From the NCBI GenBank assembly GCA_002359025.1, contig DEPZ01000003.1:20996-54605 (forward strand): DNA of 33,610 bases, read 5' to 3'. This stretch comes from Erysipelotrichaceae bacterium UBA3379 (GTDB taxonomy: Bacteria > Bacillota_I > Bacilli_A > Erysipelotrichales > Coprobacillaceae). The notes under the pieces are model-generated. The model ran no database searches. It had not been told where the DNA came from and saw nothing but the letters and a program-made list of their open reading frames with translations. A program made the position numbers and the translations under genes. Of this stretch, positions 32,069-33,610 are shown in pieces; position 1 is the stretch's first letter; each line of letters opens with the position of its first letter.

Positions 32069-32688
32069 TTTTTTCTCTTCGCTTGTTTTTTGATTTCATA
32101 CTGTACATTTTTAGAGTTTAATTTCACAACTCTTGTTCCAGCAATAAGATCATGAATAGCACGTCTTGACTTCAATAAAATCATACATAATATAGAAAGA
32201 ACAGTAATAACAATTCCAATATAACTATAAATCTTTGTCATCTCTATACCTGTTGAAATTTCTATTAACTGATGTAACATATGACTACTTGTAAACAAGC
32301 TTCCTTCAACAAGTAAGATAACTACAAATTGTCTTATAAAGATTTGTTTCTTTGTGACTTCTTCAAAATTGTTTTGATAAATACAAAGTTTAAAAATCTT
32401 TTTCCCTAGCGTTTGTCCTTTCCATACATACATAGGTACAAGTACGTAATAACAAACTGCAACGATAAAAGAAAGTATTCCAGCAATGATATTATAAGGA
32501 AAATCAAAGATTGTTAAATTTTGAGGAATATATGTCGCATCTTTATGTAATGACATATAAATCAAGATAACAGGTAAGGATGCAACCACACCACCAATAT
32601 ACCAATCAAATATATACGATAAAAATCTTTTTATCCACCCTACATCGTTTTGAATATCATTTTTTAAACTTAAATACATTTCTTTCAT
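32053..32688 (-). CDS. RDD family membrane protein
   Basis: A 211-residue membrane protein with about four helices. The RDD-family elements are RFLSYIFDWYIGG (about residues 21-33) and GQTLGKKIFKL (about 92-102), where the first Asp and the GxxLGK are conserved. The first Arg-Asp-Asp of the name is only partly kept. The last 20 residues are strongly basic (KKQAKRKKKSG). Function is unknown; some RDD proteins have been linked to ion exchange in salt stress. It lies ten bases after the glucosidase gene and ahead of the sugar kinase, an unexplained position within a sugar operon. AAAGAGGTT precedes the ATG. Confidence 0.82.
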   Translation of the reverse strand: MKEMYLSLKNDIQNDVGWIKRFLSYIFDWYIGGVVASLPVILIYMSLHKDATYIPQNLTIFDFPYNIIAGILSFIVAVCYYVLVPMYVWKGQTLGKKIFKLCIYQNNFEEVTKKQIFIRQFVVILLVEGSLFTSSHMLHQLIEISTGIEMTKIYSYIGIVITVLSILCMILLKSRRAIHDLIAGTRVVKLNSKNVQYEIKKQAKRKKKSGA

Positions 32689-32698
32689 AGTAACCTCT

Positions 32699-33610
32699 TT
32701 ATAATACCTCTCCGTTTGTTTCTATAACTTTTCTATACCATTCAAATGAGTCTTTTTTAATTCTTTGAAGCGTACCTTTTCCATCGTTATCTTTATCTAC
32801 ATAAATAAATCCATAACGTTTTTTCATTTCTCCAGTAGAGAAACTTACACAATCAATACAACCCCATACAGTATATCCAAGTACTTCTACACCATCTATA
32901 TCAATAGCATATTTCATTTCTTGAATATGTTTTTTTAAGTAGTCCACTCTATAACTGTCATGAACTTGACCATCTTCTAATTGATCAATTGCTCCAAAAC
33001 CATTTTCTACAATAAATAATGGTAATTGATAACGATCATATAACCAGTTTAAAGTATATCTTAGCCCTTGTGGATCAATCGGCCAACCCCACTTTGTTTT
33101 TTCAATGTATGGATTATCACATAAATCATTTTCTTCATCATAATCAAGATAAATATCTTGATGCCCTTTCACCACAAAAGACATATAATAACTTAAACCA
33201 ATATAATCTACACATCCCTGTTTCAAACTTTCCAAATCATCTTCTGTCATATCCAAATCAAATCCTTTTCTTTCAAAGAAAGTTTTCATATAACCAGGAT
33301 ATCTTCCTCTTGCATGTACATCAGCAAACCAGAAACGTTTATGATTTGCTCCAATAGATTGTAACATATCATCAGGTGAACATGAATATGGATAAATTGG
33401 TGTCATCGCCATCATGCATCCAACTTTCAATGTTGGATCAATATCATGTGCTATTTTTACTGCTTTTGCACTTGCAACAAGTTCATAATGAGATGCTTGA
33501 TACATTAATTTTTCTTTATCATCATCTTTTTCAAAAACAATTCCTGAATTTGTAAATACAGCAACATCTGATTTATAATTGGCTTGATTATTAATTTCAT
33601 TAAATGTCAT
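32699..33610 (-). CDS. bglA: 6-phospho-beta-glucosidase, GH1, N-terminus outside the window
   Basis: Hydrolyses phosphorylated beta-glucosides after PTS uptake. The visible 303 codons begin at the edge within the TFNEINN motif, whose Glu is the acid/base catalyst. In whole GH1 enzymes this lies about 170 residues from the start, so the Met at the edge is internal and the gene is partial. The nucleophile Glu is in FIVENGFGA (about visible residue 202). The phosphate-binding loop S-x-x-x-E-M-K-K-R-Y-G near residue 258 marks a 6-phospho specificity over a plain beta-glucosidase. The end, GTLQRIKKDSFEWYRKVIETNG, is typical of the family. It is followed ten bases later by the RDD gene. Confidence 0.93.
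   Translation of the reverse strand: MTFNEINNQANYKSDVAVFTNSGIVFEKDDDKEKLMYQASHYELVASAKAVKIAHDIDPTLKVGCMMAMTPIYPYSCSPDDMLQSIGANHKRFWFADVHARGRYPGYMKTFFERKGFDLDMTEDDLESLKQGCVDYIGLSYYMSFVVKGHQDIYLDYDEENDLCDNPYIEKTKWGWPIDPQGLRYTLNWLYDRYQLPLFIVENGFGAIDQLEDGQVHDSYRVDYLKKHIQEMKYAIDIDGVEVLGYTVWGCIDCVSFSTGEMKKRYGFIYVDKDNDGKGTLQRIKKDSFEWYRKVIETNGEVL

Noticed and set aside
32022..32108. 29-residue basic extension of the ROK kinase
   Set aside because: It overlaps the end of the RDD gene in another frame, while a strong GGAGGAT site points to the ATG at 32021.

Overview
The window comes from an AT-rich Gram-positive-type genome. Most genes have strong AGGAGG-type ribosome binding sites, they are densely packed with short overlaps, and many units end in clear stem-loop terminators. 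Gene content (lactate dehydrogenase, phospho-beta-glucoside metabolism, superoxide reductase, class I ribonucleotide reductase, LrgAB, MATE pumps, a TetM-like GTPase) fits a fermentative, probably gut-dwelling Bacillota. My guess is Erysipelotrichia/Coprobacillaceae, but this is inference, not demonstrated. Nearly everything is on the minus strand; only a lactate dehydrogenase-like gene, a small DUF6054-like gene and a metal transporter are on the plus strand. I see no rRNA, tRNA, IS element, phage gene or CRISPR array.

Layout from left to right. 1-1.75 kb holds most of a copper P-type ATPase (cut by the left edge) with a consensus promoter and a CsoR-like palindrome. 1.9-5.1 kb is a minus-strand unit of GNAT acetyltransferase, xpt, a zinc-ribbon/TM2 membrane protein, a DUF2752 membrane protein and aspartate kinase. 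It is preceded by 443 bases without a gene that contain unexplained hairpins. 5.5-7.5 kb holds small genes: a rhodanese, a desulfoferrodoxin, two uncharacterised acidic proteins and a YcxB-like protein. 7.6-10 kb has an AEC transporter divergent from a 2-hydroxyacid dehydrogenase, then the DUF6054-like gene. 10-11.8 kb has YhhN and LrgAB. 11.8-16.2 kb has class I ribonucleotide reductase divergent from an ArsP_2 / putative manganese transporter.

16.2-23.6 kb is a tightly coupled eight-gene operon for a molybdenum hydroxylase. In transcription order it encodes a THEP1-type NTPase, a FecBCD-type ABC importer (lipoprotein, permease, ATPase), FAD, 2Fe-2S and molybdopterin subunits of a xanthine-dehydrogenase-family enzyme, and a MobA/MocA-like cytidylyltransferase. 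The arrangement suggests that metal supply, cofactor maturation and apoenzyme are made together.

23.7-27 kb has a YczE-like membrane protein and the most unusual gene in the window. This encodes an 850-residue protein with an EF-G/TetM-type ribosome-dependent GTPase joined to a C-terminal YacP/Rae1-like NYN nuclease domain. It predicts a single-chain factor that would act on the ribosome and on mRNA. 27-30.3 kb has two MATE pumps, one of them in an operon with a MarR regulator whose promoter carries a perfect 16-bp palindrome. 30.4-33.6 kb is a beta-glucoside utilisation region: RpiR regulator, ROK sugar kinase lacking the usual zinc motif, RDD membrane protein and GH1 6-phospho-beta-glucosidase (N-terminus beyond the right edge).
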